Source: an uncultured Nitrospirota bacterium
GTDB taxonomy: Bacteria > Nitrospirota > Nitrospiria > Nitrospirales > UBA8639
Length of the DNA: 64,000 nt
Assembly (NCBI GenBank): GCA_937139405.1
Contig: CAKZPV010000033.1
Span: 224,911 to 288,910 of the forward strand
Direction: 5' to 3'
The translations under genes and the position numbers were made by a program. Under the pieces are notes generated by a model. It did not search any database and was not told the origin of the DNA. It saw only the letters and a list, made by a program, of their open reading frames with translations. Shown piece after piece: positions 1 to 8,150 of the stretch (position 1 is the first letter of the stretch; every line of letters begins with the position of its first letter).

Positions 1-272
1 AACTCGTGCGATTTAATAACCCTTCTGGATTGATTGCACAAGGAAATAATTTGTTTACAGAGAGTACGGCTTCTGGCCCGGCCCAACAAGGGACCCCAGG
101 CTTTTCCTCAGGATTTGGTTTGATTCAGCAAGGGTTTCTAGAAACTTCGAATGTGAATATCGCTGATGAAATGGTGAATATGATAGTGGCGCAACGTGCC
201 TATGAGCTGAATGCGAAAGCCATCCAAGCCTCGGATGACATGATGCAAGTGGCGAATACGTTGAGACGGTAA
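1..272 (+). CDS. flgG: Flagellar distal rod protein FlgG, C-terminal part
   Basis: This is the 3' end of a gene that begins before the window; the reading frame is open from base 3. The visible ~90 residues are the conserved C-terminus of FlgG, the distal rod protein between the proximal rod and the hook. Diagnostic features are the RFxNPxGL stretch, the [10 protein letters not shown] segment and the C-terminal helix with the motif [19 protein letters not shown] ending in NTLRR. This C-terminal coiled-coil helix packs in the rod core. flgA starts 4 bases after the stop, so it is the first visible gene of a flgG-A-H-I-J operon. FlgF or FlgE share the C-terminal family, but the downstream flgA-flgH order favours FlgG. 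Confidence 0.93.
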   Translation, partial: LVRFNNPSGLIAQGNNLFTESTASGPAQQGTPGFSSGFGLIQQGFLETSNVNIADEMVNMIVAQRAYELNAKAIQASDDMMQVANTLRR

Positions 273-275
273 ACG

Positions 276-1019
276 ATGAGAATCCTGTTCTTCATAGGAG
301 TGATGTTCCTCGGTGGAGGGTGGTGGCCAGACGTAGAAAGCGCTCTGGCCACCAAACGTCAATCGGATCGTGCAGGGCAACAGTCTATTCACGCCCAAGA
401 TTTTGAGAAGGTTATTTATTCCATATTCACTCGCCAGTATGGTCGGCCTCACCATCGTGTGAGCGTGCGAATCTTATTTCCTAAAAAACCATTGGCTGTT
501 TCAGCAGGAAAAGTTGGTCTAGAGGTTGAACCATTAGTTGGTGGAGCTCGGACGGGTCGTCGATCTTTTCGTGTCGGACTATTTATTAATGGGCAATTCC
601 AAAAGACTATTAATGTTGTGGGAGATGTGAAGGCACAGGCTATCGTGGCGACACCTGTACGATGGATCAAGTCGAAAGAAATCATTGAGAAAGAAGATCT
701 CACGTTCATGACGGTAGATGTGCCATCACTCACGCATGATTTTACTCTTCAGCAAGATGAGGTGATTGGGAAACGAGTGATTCGATCTCTTTCTCCGAGA
801 CAGCCTATTAGGAAAATCATGTTAGACGATCCTCCCCTTGTCCATAAAGGGGATCGTGTCATGATTGAAGTTCGCCAAGGAGGTCTGTTGGTCCAGGCTG
901 TCGGTTTGGCCAAGGCCGAAGGGAAATCAGGGGACACGATTCTAGTTAAAAATAAAAATTCAGGCCGGGAGGTGCTTGCTACGGTTCTGAGCCCTGGCCT
1001 GGTCGAGGTGAGCTTTTGA
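276..1019 (+). CDS. flgA: Flagellar P-ring assembly chaperone FlgA
   Basis: FlgA is a periplasmic chaperone that helps FlgI polymerise into the P ring. The 247-residue protein begins with a short hydrophobic signal sequence (residues about 2-15) and has the C-terminal SAF-type domain of the family. Diagnostic segments are TPVRWIKSKEIIEKEDL, the IGKRVIRSLSPRQPIR stretch and the final LVKNKNSGREVLATV. The length is normal for FlgA. The ATG lies 4 bases after flgG, and the stop overlaps the flgH start, so translation is probably coupled. Identity rests on the domain pattern and on the flgG-A-H-I order. Confidence 0.92.
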   Translation: MRILFFIGVMFLGGGWWPDVESALATKRQSDRAGQQSIHAQDFEKVIYSIFTRQYGRPHHRVSVRILFPKKPLAVSAGKVGLEVEPLVGGARTGRRSFRVGLFINGQFQKTINVVGDVKAQAIVATPVRWIKSKEIIEKEDLTFMTVDVPSLTHDFTLQQDEVIGKRVIRSLSPRQPIRKIMLDDPPLVHKGDRVMIEVRQGGLLVQAVGLAKAEGKSGDTILVKNKNSGREVLATVLSPGLVEVSF

Positions 1020-1720
1020 GTGACATTTTGCGGTTGACATTTTTTCTATTTGGGTGGCTCTTTGCCAGCATCGGAGTGTTGGGATTCACAGGCTGTGCAA
1101 ATCTACAAAAAACACAGCCGCACATTGAAACTGAATCTGAAGTTTTTCTGGAACCCGAGGCGAGTTATATGGGTTCCCTTTGGGAGCCTGACAATGGTCG
1201 GGCGTATATGTTTGAGGATCGGCGAGCGAGTCGTGTTGGGGATATCGTCGTTGTCCAAATTGTGGAGCAACATAGTGGATCTAAGACAGCCAATACGAAG
1301 TCGGATAGGAGTACGACGTTTGGAGCCGGTGCCAGCGGAGGCTTTTTTGACATCAAGGACTTATTAGGAGATTTTCGCAACCTTTTTAATGCTGATGTGA
1401 CTTCGAGCAATGAGTTTGAGGGAGATGGGTCAACCAGCAGAGAGGATAGCTTAACAGGGACGATTGCTGCTCAGGTTGTGGAAGTCTTGCCCAATGGAGA
1501 TTTGCGTATTCAAGGAAAACGACGAGTGAAGGTGAATAGTGAAACGCAAACCATGATGATAAAGGGCATCGTACGTCGAATTGATTTAGATACACAAAAT
1601 ACCGTCCTGTCATCTGCTGTGGCGAATGCCGACATCTCTTACACGGGCCTAGGAGCTGTGGATGATGTTCAAACGCCAGGGTGGGCGGTTCGAGTGTTCA
1701 ACTGGGTCACACCATTTTGA
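1016..1720 (+). CDS. flgH: Flagellar L-ring lipoprotein FlgH
   Basis: FlgH forms the outer-membrane L ring around the flagellar rod, which confirms a diderm envelope. The 234-residue protein has a lipoprotein signal: a hydrophobic stretch ending in FTG before Cys27, the predicted lipidated residue. Family motifs follow: GSLWEPDNGRAYMFEDRRA, then RVGDIVVVQIVE, and near the end the NGDLRIQGKRRVKVN and GIVRRIDLD segments. The start is a TTG that overlaps the flgA stop codon (TTGA). No in-frame ATG would keep the signal peptide, so this start is preferred. The C-terminus is slightly longer than in enterobacterial FlgH. Confidence 0.94.
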   Translation: MSDILRLTFFLFGWLFASIGVLGFTGCANLQKTQPHIETESEVFLEPEASYMGSLWEPDNGRAYMFEDRRASRVGDIVVVQIVEQHSGSKTANTKSDRSTTFGAGASGGFFDIKDLLGDFRNLFNADVTSSNEFEGDGSTSREDSLTGTIAAQVVEVLPNGDLRIQGKRRVKVNSETQTMMIKGIVRRIDLDTQNTVLSSAVANADISYTGLGAVDDVQTPGWAVRVFNWVTPF

Positions 1721-1727
1721 TCAAGAA

Positions 1728-1755
1728 GTGAAAAGTGAGAAGTAAAAAGTGAAAA
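1728..1755 (+). repeat. Heptanucleotide tandem repeat before flgI
   Basis: Four consecutive 7-base units follow the pattern GT(G/A)A(A/G)AA: GTGAAAA, GTGAGAA, GTAAAAA and GTGAAAA. The last unit supplies the GTG start of flgI. Related heptads occur near 62564-62640. Such short tandemly repeated heptamers occur as dispersed families in some genomes, for example in cyanobacteria. Whether this one is dispersed genome-wide cannot be seen here. The purine-rich units may also act as a weak ribosome landing site. Confidence 0.75.
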
Positions 1756-2933
1756 GTTATCATAAAAGGCTCTATGAGTGGTTTTGCTGGCCCGTTGTCG
1801 TATTTCTTGTGTTTTCTTGGGTCTCTCCGTTAGGTCTGGGGTTGGGAAGTCCAACTCCCTCTGAAGCGGCACGGATTAAGGATATCGCCTCCATTGAGGG
1901 GGTTCGAGACAATCAGTTAATTGGCTATGGCTTGATTGTGGGTCTCGATCGAACTGGTGACTCGGTCGTTGGGGGACAATTTACGGCACAAGCTATCATC
2001 TCAATGTTGAATACCATGGGAGTGAATCTCAAAATTGATCCTAATCAATTGCTTACGAAGAATACGGCTTCGGTGATGGTGACAGCCAAACTTCCCCCGT
2101 TCGCCAGACCTGGGATGAGATTAGACGTCCAAGTGTCCTCGTTAGCCAATGCCAAAAGCTTGAAAGGAGGAACTCTGTTGCTGACACCCCTAAAAGCGGC
2201 CAATCAACAGGTCTATGCGGTTGCCCAAGGTCCTATTTCCACTTCGGGGTTTTCAGCTGGCGGAGGTGGAACTACGACGGTGAAAAACCAACAATCCGGT
2301 GGCATCATTCCAGGCGGTGCCATTGTGGAGAAGGCTGTGAAGATTGACATGAATAGATGGGACAAATTTTCTTTGACCATGCACCAAGCTGATTTTACAA
2401 CGGCTCTGCGCGTCTCGGACGTCATAAATGAACATATGGGAACTGACTTAGCAGCAGCCGTGAGTTCTGGGCAAGTTCAGGTTGCTGTGCCGGAACGATT
2501 TCAAGGGAAAATTGTACAAATGATTGCGGCTGTCGAAAAACTGAATGTGCATGTGGATGTGAGTGCCAAAGTGGTGGTGAATGAACGCACCGGAACCATA
2601 GTCATGGGTGAACATGTTCGGTTGGCTAGTATGGCTATTTCCCACGGAAATCTGACTATCAAGATTCAAACGGATTTTAATGTCTCTCAGCCAAATGCTC
2701 CGCTGGCCCTGGGGAGAGGAGCGAGTACAGGTGGGAGTACAGTCGTAACTCCAGATATCGAAACTGAGATTGAAGAAGAGGAAAGTCGAGTGATTCAAGT
2801 TGATGGGTCAGTAACGCTCGGGGATTTGGTGAGAGCCTTGAATTCTGTCGGTGTGACCCCGCGCGATTTGGTGGCTGTTCTGACTGCAGCCAAAGCCGCG
2901 GGAGCCTTGCAAGCTGACTTAGAACTGATTTAG
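1749..2933 (+). CDS. flgI: Flagellar P-ring protein FlgI
   Basis: FlgI polymerises into the periplasmic P ring, a bushing around the rod. The 394-residue protein has an N-terminal signal peptide (charged start, hydrophobic core at about residues 12-30, then small residues before ARIKDIA). The family signature is clear: RIKDIASIEGVRDNQLIGY, then GLIVGLDRTGDS, and later FARPGMRLDVQVSS and GTIVMGEHVRLA. The C-terminal segment LGDLVRALNSVGVTPRDL is also typical. The GTG start lies in the last unit of a heptanucleotide tandem repeat (1728-1755). There is no strong Shine-Dalgarno sequence apart from the purine-rich repeat itself. It belongs to the flgG-A-H-I-J run. Confidence 0.95.
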   Translation: MKSYHKRLYEWFCWPVVVFLVFSWVSPLGLGLGSPTPSEAARIKDIASIEGVRDNQLIGYGLIVGLDRTGDSVVGGQFTAQAIISMLNTMGVNLKIDPNQLLTKNTASVMVTAKLPPFARPGMRLDVQVSSLANAKSLKGGTLLLTPLKAANQQVYAVAQGPISTSGFSAGGGGTTTVKNQQSGGIIPGGAIVEKAVKIDMNRWDKFSLTMHQADFTTALRVSDVINEHMGTDLAAAVSSGQVQVAVPERFQGKIVQMIAAVEKLNVHVDVSAKVVVNERTGTIVMGEHVRLASMAISHGNLTIKIQTDFNVSQPNAPLALGRGASTGGSTVVTPDIETEIEEEESRVIQVDGSVTLGDLVRALNSVGVTPRDLVAVLTAAKAAGALQADLELI

Positions 2934-2969
2934 GTGGATTCGTAATTGACTGCGTATAGGAGATAGCAC

Positions 2970-3326
2970 ATGTTGAATGGCATTGGACCACTAGAGACTT
3001 CTCATGTCACAGGTACTCTAGCCGGAGCAAAAGTAGAACAGTTGGAGCAATTGGGGCGGAGAGGAAATTTGCTGAAAGCTGGTCAAGAATTCGAATCGTA
3101 TTTTGTATCCTATATGTTAAAAGTCATGCGTGAAACGGTTCCCCAAGGAGAATTGACGGCAAATAAGATGGGAGAAATGTTTTATTCCTTTTATGACCAA
3201 GAAATTGGTAAGCGTGCTGCTGAATCAGGAGGAATAGGCCTTTCTGACTACATTTTAGCGGCAGTTGCCCGCAATGAAGATCTGGCTCGTTCCCCCTCCA
3301 ATTCATCGACTTCTGTGAAATCTTAA
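2970..3326 (+). CDS. flgJ: Rod-binding protein, FlgJ N-terminal domain only
   Basis: This 118-residue protein matches the rod-binding domain of FlgJ, the rod cap that supports rod assembly. Typical motifs are the AGQEFESYFVSYMLKVMRET segment, the FYSFYDQEIGKRAAE stretch and GGIGLSDYI. The muramidase domain of beta/gamma-proteobacterial FlgJ is missing. The protein ends about 20 residues after the rod-binding domain, as in many other phyla. A separate peptidoglycan hydrolase must therefore open the wall for the rod. A purine-rich GGAG (TATAGGAGATAG) sits before the ATG. It follows flgI by 36 bases and closes the rod/ring operon. Confidence 0.93.
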   Translation: MLNGIGPLETSHVTGTLAGAKVEQLEQLGRRGNLLKAGQEFESYFVSYMLKVMRETVPQGELTANKMGEMFYSFYDQEIGKRAAESGGIGLSDYILAAVARNEDLARSPSNSSTSVKS

Positions 3327-3335
3327 GGCGTTCAG

Positions 3336-3363
3336 TAAAGTTTTATGGTGTTGTCTCCGATAC
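3336..3363 (+). promoter_or_regulatory. Sigma-28-type promoter before flgM
   Basis: The -35 element TAAAGTTT (3336-3343) matches the enterobacterial FliA consensus exactly. A 12-base spacer leads to TCCGATAC (3356-3363), which matches six of eight bases of GCCGATAA. The spacer is one base longer than the classical 11. It lies 25 bases upstream of the flgM start, after the flgJ stop. It would drive flgM, flgN, flgK and flgL as a late (class 3) unit. A second sigma-28-like site precedes fliC, which supports the assignment. Confidence 0.7.
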
Positions 3364-3387
3364 ATAAAGATAAGGAGGCATGATGCC

Positions 3388-3702
3388 ATGACAATACCGG
3401 GCCTTGATCCCAGTGGAGAGCTGGGAAGACTCTTTTTTCAAGTTCAATCCAAATCCAATGATGAGAAAGATGTTCGTCAGACCAAACCGGTTCCTCAAGG
3501 ATCTACCGATGCGGTAGATCTGTCTCGATTAGCACAGGAGATTCGCACGCATTCTACGCGTGCAGCGGAACTGCCAGATCTTCGAACAGGTAAGGTTGAA
3601 CGTATTCAGCAGGCATTGACACTAGGCGTGGAATTGGCAACGCCAGGGCAGTTGGCTGATGCCATTGCTCGAGAGACCATTCTCAATGCCTTGGGTTCCT
3701 AA
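3388..3702 (+). CDS. flgM: Anti-sigma-28 factor FlgM
   Basis: FlgM binds and inhibits the flagellar sigma factor FliA until the hook is complete, and is then exported. The 104-residue protein has the family layout: a disordered polar N-terminal half and two C-terminal helices. The signature segment is DLRTGKVERIQQALTLGVE, followed by LADAIARETIL. TAAGGAGG stands just ahead of the ATG and is the best ribosome-binding site in this part of the operon. The position before flgN-flgK-flgL and after a sigma-28-type promoter fits feedback control of late flagellar genes. Confidence 0.9.
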   Translation: MTIPGLDPSGELGRLFFQVQSKSNDEKDVRQTKPVPQGSTDAVDLSRLAQEIRTHSTRAAELPDLRTGKVERIQQALTLGVELATPGQLADAIARETILNALGS

Positions 3703-3731
3703 GGTTCTTAAAAAAAGAGGAAACAGATCGA

Positions 3732-4229
3732 GTGTTACATCGTTCGTATGAAACGTGGGATGGCTTGCTAAGCCTCTTAAGAGAGATGCAGGAGGTCTTT
3801 CAGAAGTTTCTATCTCTTCTGTGTGAAGAGGAACGTCTTTTGTTCGCTATGGATCGGGAAGGAGTCGCCGATATTACCGAGAAGAAAGAACACGTTCTCG
3901 AAATGATGTGTCGATACGAACAACATGTGATGAGTTTGCTTCAGCATCTTGCCGGGTCTGAAAATCGTGACTCACTTGGAGCATGGTTGAAGGATGTTCG
4001 ACGTCCTCAAGCCTTCAAAGCTAATACCATTTTTCATGAATTATTTGGATTGGCTCAAAAGATACAAGCACAGGGTAAAAAGAATGAAGCACTCATTCGT
4101 CGAACGCAACATGTCGTTCGTGAAGCCGTCAATTTAATTTATACGGGCTTAGGTACCGGTCCGGTCTATCAAGGCTCCGGGGCCTTGCAATTTTCGTCGG
4201 TCCCTAGTTCGGTCAATCTTCACGGATAA
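3732..4229 (+). CDS. flgN: Flagellar export chaperone FlgN
   Basis: FlgN is the cytoplasmic chaperone for the hook-associated proteins FlgK and FlgL. This 165-residue, largely helical protein begins with LLSLLREMQEVFQKFLSLL, followed by EERLLFAMDREGVADITEKK. This is the usual FlgN pattern of an amphipathic helix, an acidic turn and a long coiled coil. Sequence conservation is low in this family, so the main support is the position between flgM and flgK. The start is GTG with the weak purine-rich AAGAGGAAAC upstream. It ends 7 bases before flgK. Confidence 0.85.
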   Translation: MLHRSYETWDGLLSLLREMQEVFQKFLSLLCEEERLLFAMDREGVADITEKKEHVLEMMCRYEQHVMSLLQHLAGSENRDSLGAWLKDVRRPQAFKANTIFHELFGLAQKIQAQGKKNEALIRRTQHVVREAVNLIYTGLGTGPVYQGSGALQFSSVPSSVNLHG

Positions 4230-4236
4230 GAGAATT

Positions 4237-5883
4237 ATGGCTGGAATTAGTCACATTTTTAATATTGCGCGCTCGGGGATTCAAGCTCATCAACAAGGTT
4301 TGGCTACGACGTCCCATAACATTGCCAATATCAATACCAAAGGGTTTTCTCGACAAGAAGTAGTCTTGGAAAATGCTCGGCCAGCAGAGGGGGTTATTGG
4401 GAGTGGGGTTCAGGTCGGGCAGATCAGAAGGACGGTCGATACATTTCTGGAAAACCAATTGACTGCAGAGAATGAAGACTTTGGTTTTATTACGGCCAAA
4501 CATGCTTTGTTGGTACAAGCTGATGGGATTGTCAGTGAAACAGATGATTCAGGGCTCTCTCACAGTGTGACTGAATTTTTTAATGCTTTGCGGGATGTGG
4601 CCACCAATCCGGAAAGCCCGATTCAACGGACGGTACTTCTAGCAAAAGGCCAAACTCTTTCTTCCGTATTTGTGAGTCAAGCGGAAGCACTAAGTCAAAT
4701 ACGATTAGATGCGAACCAAGAAATTCTCCGACATGTGGAGACGGTGAATGGGTTGACAATTCGTATAGCCTCGCTCAATGACGACATTTTTAAAGCCGAA
4801 TCGAGTGGGCGGAACGCTCCAGATTTACGAGATCAACGCTCCGTATTGATTAATGATCTTGCAGAATTGATTGATATTGAACAAGTTCAGCTTCGCGATG
4901 GTATAGGTATCAATGTGGGGGGGCAGTTACTTGTTGGCGGCAATCATGCCAATGGGTTGTCTACGATTCCAGATGCAGATAATCCACCCATGAACGATGT
5001 AGCATTTGTACGAAGTAATGGGAGTGCTTTTGCCATTTCTTCAAAGTTGAGCGGTGGGAAAATTGGTGGATTGCTTCAGGTAAGAGATGTTGATGTCGTA
5101 GGTTTTCAAGATCGTGTCGACCGGTTAGCGGCAACGTTGATTAATGAATTCAACCAACAGCATGAGGCTGGGTTTGCCTTGGATAGCACGACAACGAATT
5201 CATTTTTTACAGCCATAACCCCACCAGCTCCCGTTGCACGTGATACCAATAGTGGTACAGCCGTGGGAACGTCTGTGGCCATCACCGATCCCACATTGCT
5301 GACGTTCCAAAATTATGAAGTCCAATTTTCTAGCGCTTCAGCCTATTCCATTGTGAATACGGACAGTGGATCCACTGTCACGACAGGGTCCTACACCTCA
5401 GGAGTCGCTATTAATTTCGATGGAATTGATGTGGTGTTAACGGGAGCGGCCGCCACAGGGGATGTCTATGCTGTGAATGTCCAACAGGGTTCGGCTCAAC
5501 GATTTGGTCTGGCTTTGACGAATGTCGACAAAGTGGCGGCATCTTCAACGGCACTCGGTGTCCCAGGAAACAATATTAATGCGTTGGCCTTGGTGAATCT
5601 GCATACCAATCAGCAATCGACGCTTGGGAATTTAACATTGAATGATTATCACACGATTACCACTGGCAATGTGGGCAGTGCCACGCGCGAAGCTGAATTA
5701 CTCTTGAATACCACGACGCTTGAATTCGAGCAATTGCAAGGTCTTCGCGAAAGTGTGTCCGGAGTTTCGTTGGATGAAGAACTGACAAATTTATTGAGTT
5801 TTCAGCGCTCTTTTGAAGCTTCCGCCCGTATGATTACCGTGGCGGATGAGTTATTGCAAACCGTCATAAGCTTGGGTCGATAA
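4237..5883 (+). CDS. flgK: Hook-associated protein 1, FlgK
   Basis: FlgK (HAP1) joins the hook to the filament. The N-terminal motif HNIANINTKGFSRQ and the C-terminal helix with LTNLLSFQRSFEASARMI are characteristic. The 548-residue length is within the family range. A middle segment (about residues 355-415, with YEVQFSSASAY and TSGVAINFDGIDV) is an inserted beta-rich domain similar to one in the neighbouring FlgL. Export uses the N-terminal region and the FlgN chaperone encoded just upstream. The ATG follows the purine stretch AAGAG. Confidence 0.96.
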   Translation: MAGISHIFNIARSGIQAHQQGLATTSHNIANINTKGFSRQEVVLENARPAEGVIGSGVQVGQIRRTVDTFLENQLTAENEDFGFITAKHALLVQADGIVSETDDSGLSHSVTEFFNALRDVATNPESPIQRTVLLAKGQTLSSVFVSQAEALSQIRLDANQEILRHVETVNGLTIRIASLNDDIFKAESSGRNAPDLRDQRSVLINDLAELIDIEQVQLRDGIGINVGGQLLVGGNHANGLSTIPDADNPPMNDVAFVRSNGSAFAISSKLSGGKIGGLLQVRDVDVVGFQDRVDRLAATLINEFNQQHEAGFALDSTTTNSFFTAITPPAPVARDTNSGTAVGTSVAITDPTLLTFQNYEVQFSSASAYSIVNTDSGSTVTTGSYTSGVAINFDGIDVVLTGAAATGDVYAVNVQQGSAQRFGLALTNVDKVAASSTALGVPGNNINALALVNLHTNQQSTLGNLTLNDYHTITTGNVGSATREAELLLNTTTLEFEQLQGLRESVSGVSLDEELTNLLSFQRSFEASARMITVADELLQTVISLGR

Positions 5884-5965
5884 GACCATCATTTCTGGAA
5901 ACAAGAGATATGAGAAGAAAACAGGTATTTCCGGACAGACGACAAGAAAGTATGGGAGTGGTCAA

Positions 5966-7117
5966 ATGCGTGTGACGGAACGTCAACAAGTTGATGCCCT
6001 GATAACGGCTATCGGAAATCTTCGTAGTGGAATGGCGACGGCCAGTGAACAAATTTCCTCTGGTAAACGAGTGAATCGCCCTTCTGATGATCCAGCTGCC
6101 GCAGAACGTATAAGCCAATTTCGCAATATATTACGGACAACTGAGCGTCGCTTGCAAACGGTCAATGAGGGAATTGGACGGTTAAATTTATCTGATAAGG
6201 TGTTGGAGCAAGCCGGAAATACTTTTCAACGGGCAGGTGAATTAGCTGTGGGGATGCGGAATGATACCAATACGGCTGTTGAGCGACGCAATGCTGCACA
6301 GGAAGTGCAGCAGTTAATTTTAGGGTTGACCGGTATTGCGAATACGCAACTGAATGGACGATTTGTGTTTGCGGGTAATGAGACGCAAACGGAACCTTAT
6401 GTTTTGGGAACTGCAACGGGATCAGTCAATACAGCCAATACAGGTGGCGCGACAATTGCTGCTTCAGTGGCGACTCCGACTGCGCTACAACCTGATGGTT
6501 ATCAAATTCAATTCACCTCTCCCACGCAATTCGATATTCTGAACTTGACCACCAGTCAAACTGTTTCGACAGGGAATACCTATACGTCTGGGGCCGCGTT
6601 TACCTTTGATGGACTCAGTGTCACGATTACGAATGGTGGTACTCCACCAGCGACAGGCGACCAATTCAATGTTCGTGTTGGATATTCCTATCAAGGTGAT
6701 GGGGCAGCACTCGCATTAGAAATTGGAGATGGCCAGACGGTTCAATCGAATATTCCTGGTAGTCAAGTATTTTCAGGACCGACAACCAATTTGTTTGAGA
6801 ATCTTCAAGACTTTCACCAAGCTCTAGTGATAAACGATGTGGATGGAATTGACACAGCGATTGGGCAATTCAATCAATCCTTGGCGCAAGTGAATAATGC
6901 ACGTGCCACGCTCGGGGCGAATGGGAATCGTTTAGATACGGTGAAAGATAGCCTAGATTTATTGGCGGTTAATACCCAAGGCCTTCGATCAGATTTTGAA
7001 GATGCGGATATTGCGAAAGTGGCTTCGGATTTGGCTTCCCTACAAGGAACCTTAGAAGCCTCCATGGCCACGTTGACTCGTCAATTTCAGACGAGTTTAT
7101 TGAATTTTATTCGGTAG
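5966..7117 (+). CDS. flgL: Hook-associated protein 3, FlgL
   Basis: FlgL (HAP3) is the second hook-filament junction protein and is flagellin-like at both ends. The N-terminus has MRVTERQQVDAL and the flagellin-type segment SSGKRVNRPSDDPAAAERI. The C-terminus has ADIAKVASDLASLQGTLEAS. At 383 residues it is longer than enterobacterial FlgL (about 317) because of an insert at about residues 175-237. That insert resembles the one in FlgK (YQIQFTSPTQFDI, TSGAAFTFDGLSV). It lies 82 bases after flgK and probably shares its transcript. Confidence 0.95.
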   Translation: MRVTERQQVDALITAIGNLRSGMATASEQISSGKRVNRPSDDPAAAERISQFRNILRTTERRLQTVNEGIGRLNLSDKVLEQAGNTFQRAGELAVGMRNDTNTAVERRNAAQEVQQLILGLTGIANTQLNGRFVFAGNETQTEPYVLGTATGSVNTANTGGATIAASVATPTALQPDGYQIQFTSPTQFDILNLTTSQTVSTGNTYTSGAAFTFDGLSVTITNGGTPPATGDQFNVRVGYSYQGDGAALALEIGDGQTVQSNIPGSQVFSGPTTNLFENLQDFHQALVINDVDGIDTAIGQFNQSLAQVNNARATLGANGNRLDTVKDSLDLLAVNTQGLRSDFEDADIAKVASDLASLQGTLEASMATLTRQFQTSLLNFIR

Positions 7118-7176
7118 ATTTTTTCAACTTCATCATTGTCAGTTTCTCATAAAGGAAAACAAATTTTTAGATTATT

Positions 7177-8148
7177 ATGAAAATTCTTGTTGTTGATGAT
7201 GATCCGTTAACGCTACATATGGTGGTCTACCGATTGCGCCAATGGGGGCATGAAGTGGTTTCGTGTACGGACGGAGCTTCTGCTTGGAAAATTCTCGAGG
7301 GTGGGATGGTACCTAACGTCGCCATCCTAGATTGGATGATGCCTGGTATCAATGGGCCTGACCTTTGTCAAAAAATTCGTTCTAGAATGGACTGCCCATA
7401 TGTCTATATTGTCTTGTTAACGGGAAGAAATAATCCCGAAGATTTGATTGTTGGCCTGGATGCAGGAGCTGATGACTATCTCACAAAACCGTTTCATTTA
7501 GGCGAGTTGGAAGCACGATTGCGAGCGGGGAAACGCATTGTGGATTTGCAAAACGAATTGATATCGGCTCGAGAAACCCTGCGGATTCAAGCGATGCAAG
7601 ATCCCTTGACGCAAATTCTCAATCATGGGGCGATATTGGATGCTCTTTTGAACGAAATTAACCGCGCGCAGCGCGAGCATCAACCCTTAAGCCTTATTCT
7701 TGCTGATCTTGATGCGTTTAAAAACGTGAATGATACGTATGGCCATGTTGCGGGTGATCAAGTGCTCATTGAAGTGGCAAGACGCATGCGCAATTGTTTG
7801 CGGTCTTATGATGCTATCGGACGCTATGGTGGAGAAGAATTTTTAGTGGTCTTACCGAATAGCGATGATTCGCAAGCCAAGGGTCTGGCTGAACGCATTC
7901 GGTTGGCCATTTCCTCGGAACCGTTTCGATTCTACCAGGTCGATTTGACGGTCACCGTCAGCCAAGGGGTGACAACCTGGACTGATCCGGACTCGATTCC
8001 CATCGAACGGTTGATTCAGTCGGCTGATCGTGCTTTGTATGGAGTGAAACATAGTGGCCGAAATGCTGTTCAGCATGTGCAATTCGACTCTGAAGCTGAA
8101 GAGGCTTTTACCCCAATCTTTGTGTCGCCAATTTCCAGCGAATCATAA
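7177..8148 (+). CDS. Response regulator with GGDEF diguanylate cyclase domain
   Basis: This is a PleD-like output protein that makes cyclic di-GMP when its receiver domain is phosphorylated. Residues 1-120 form a receiver domain: acidic pocket DDD at 7-9, phospho-acceptor Asp in ILDWMMPG at about 52, and the Lys of the TKPF motif. Residues about 150-310 form a GGDEF domain with an intact GGEEF active site near 219-223. An RSYD inhibitory site lies exactly five residues before it, so product feedback is predicted. It precedes the hybrid kinase by 2 bases and is probably co-transcribed. The Shine-Dalgarno-like AAAGGA is rather far from the ATG. Confidence 0.93.
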   Translation: MKILVVDDDPLTLHMVVYRLRQWGHEVVSCTDGASAWKILEGGMVPNVAILDWMMPGINGPDLCQKIRSRMDCPYVYIVLLTGRNNPEDLIVGLDAGADDYLTKPFHLGELEARLRAGKRIVDLQNELISARETLRIQAMQDPLTQILNHGAILDALLNEINRAQREHQPLSLILADLDAFKNVNDTYGHVAGDQVLIEVARRMRNCLRSYDAIGRYGGEEFLVVLPNSDDSQAKGLAERIRLAISSEPFRFYQVDLTVTVSQGVTTWTDPDSIPIERLIQSADRALYGVKHSGRNAVQHVQFDSEAEEAFTPIFVSPISSES

Positions 8149-8150
8149 GT

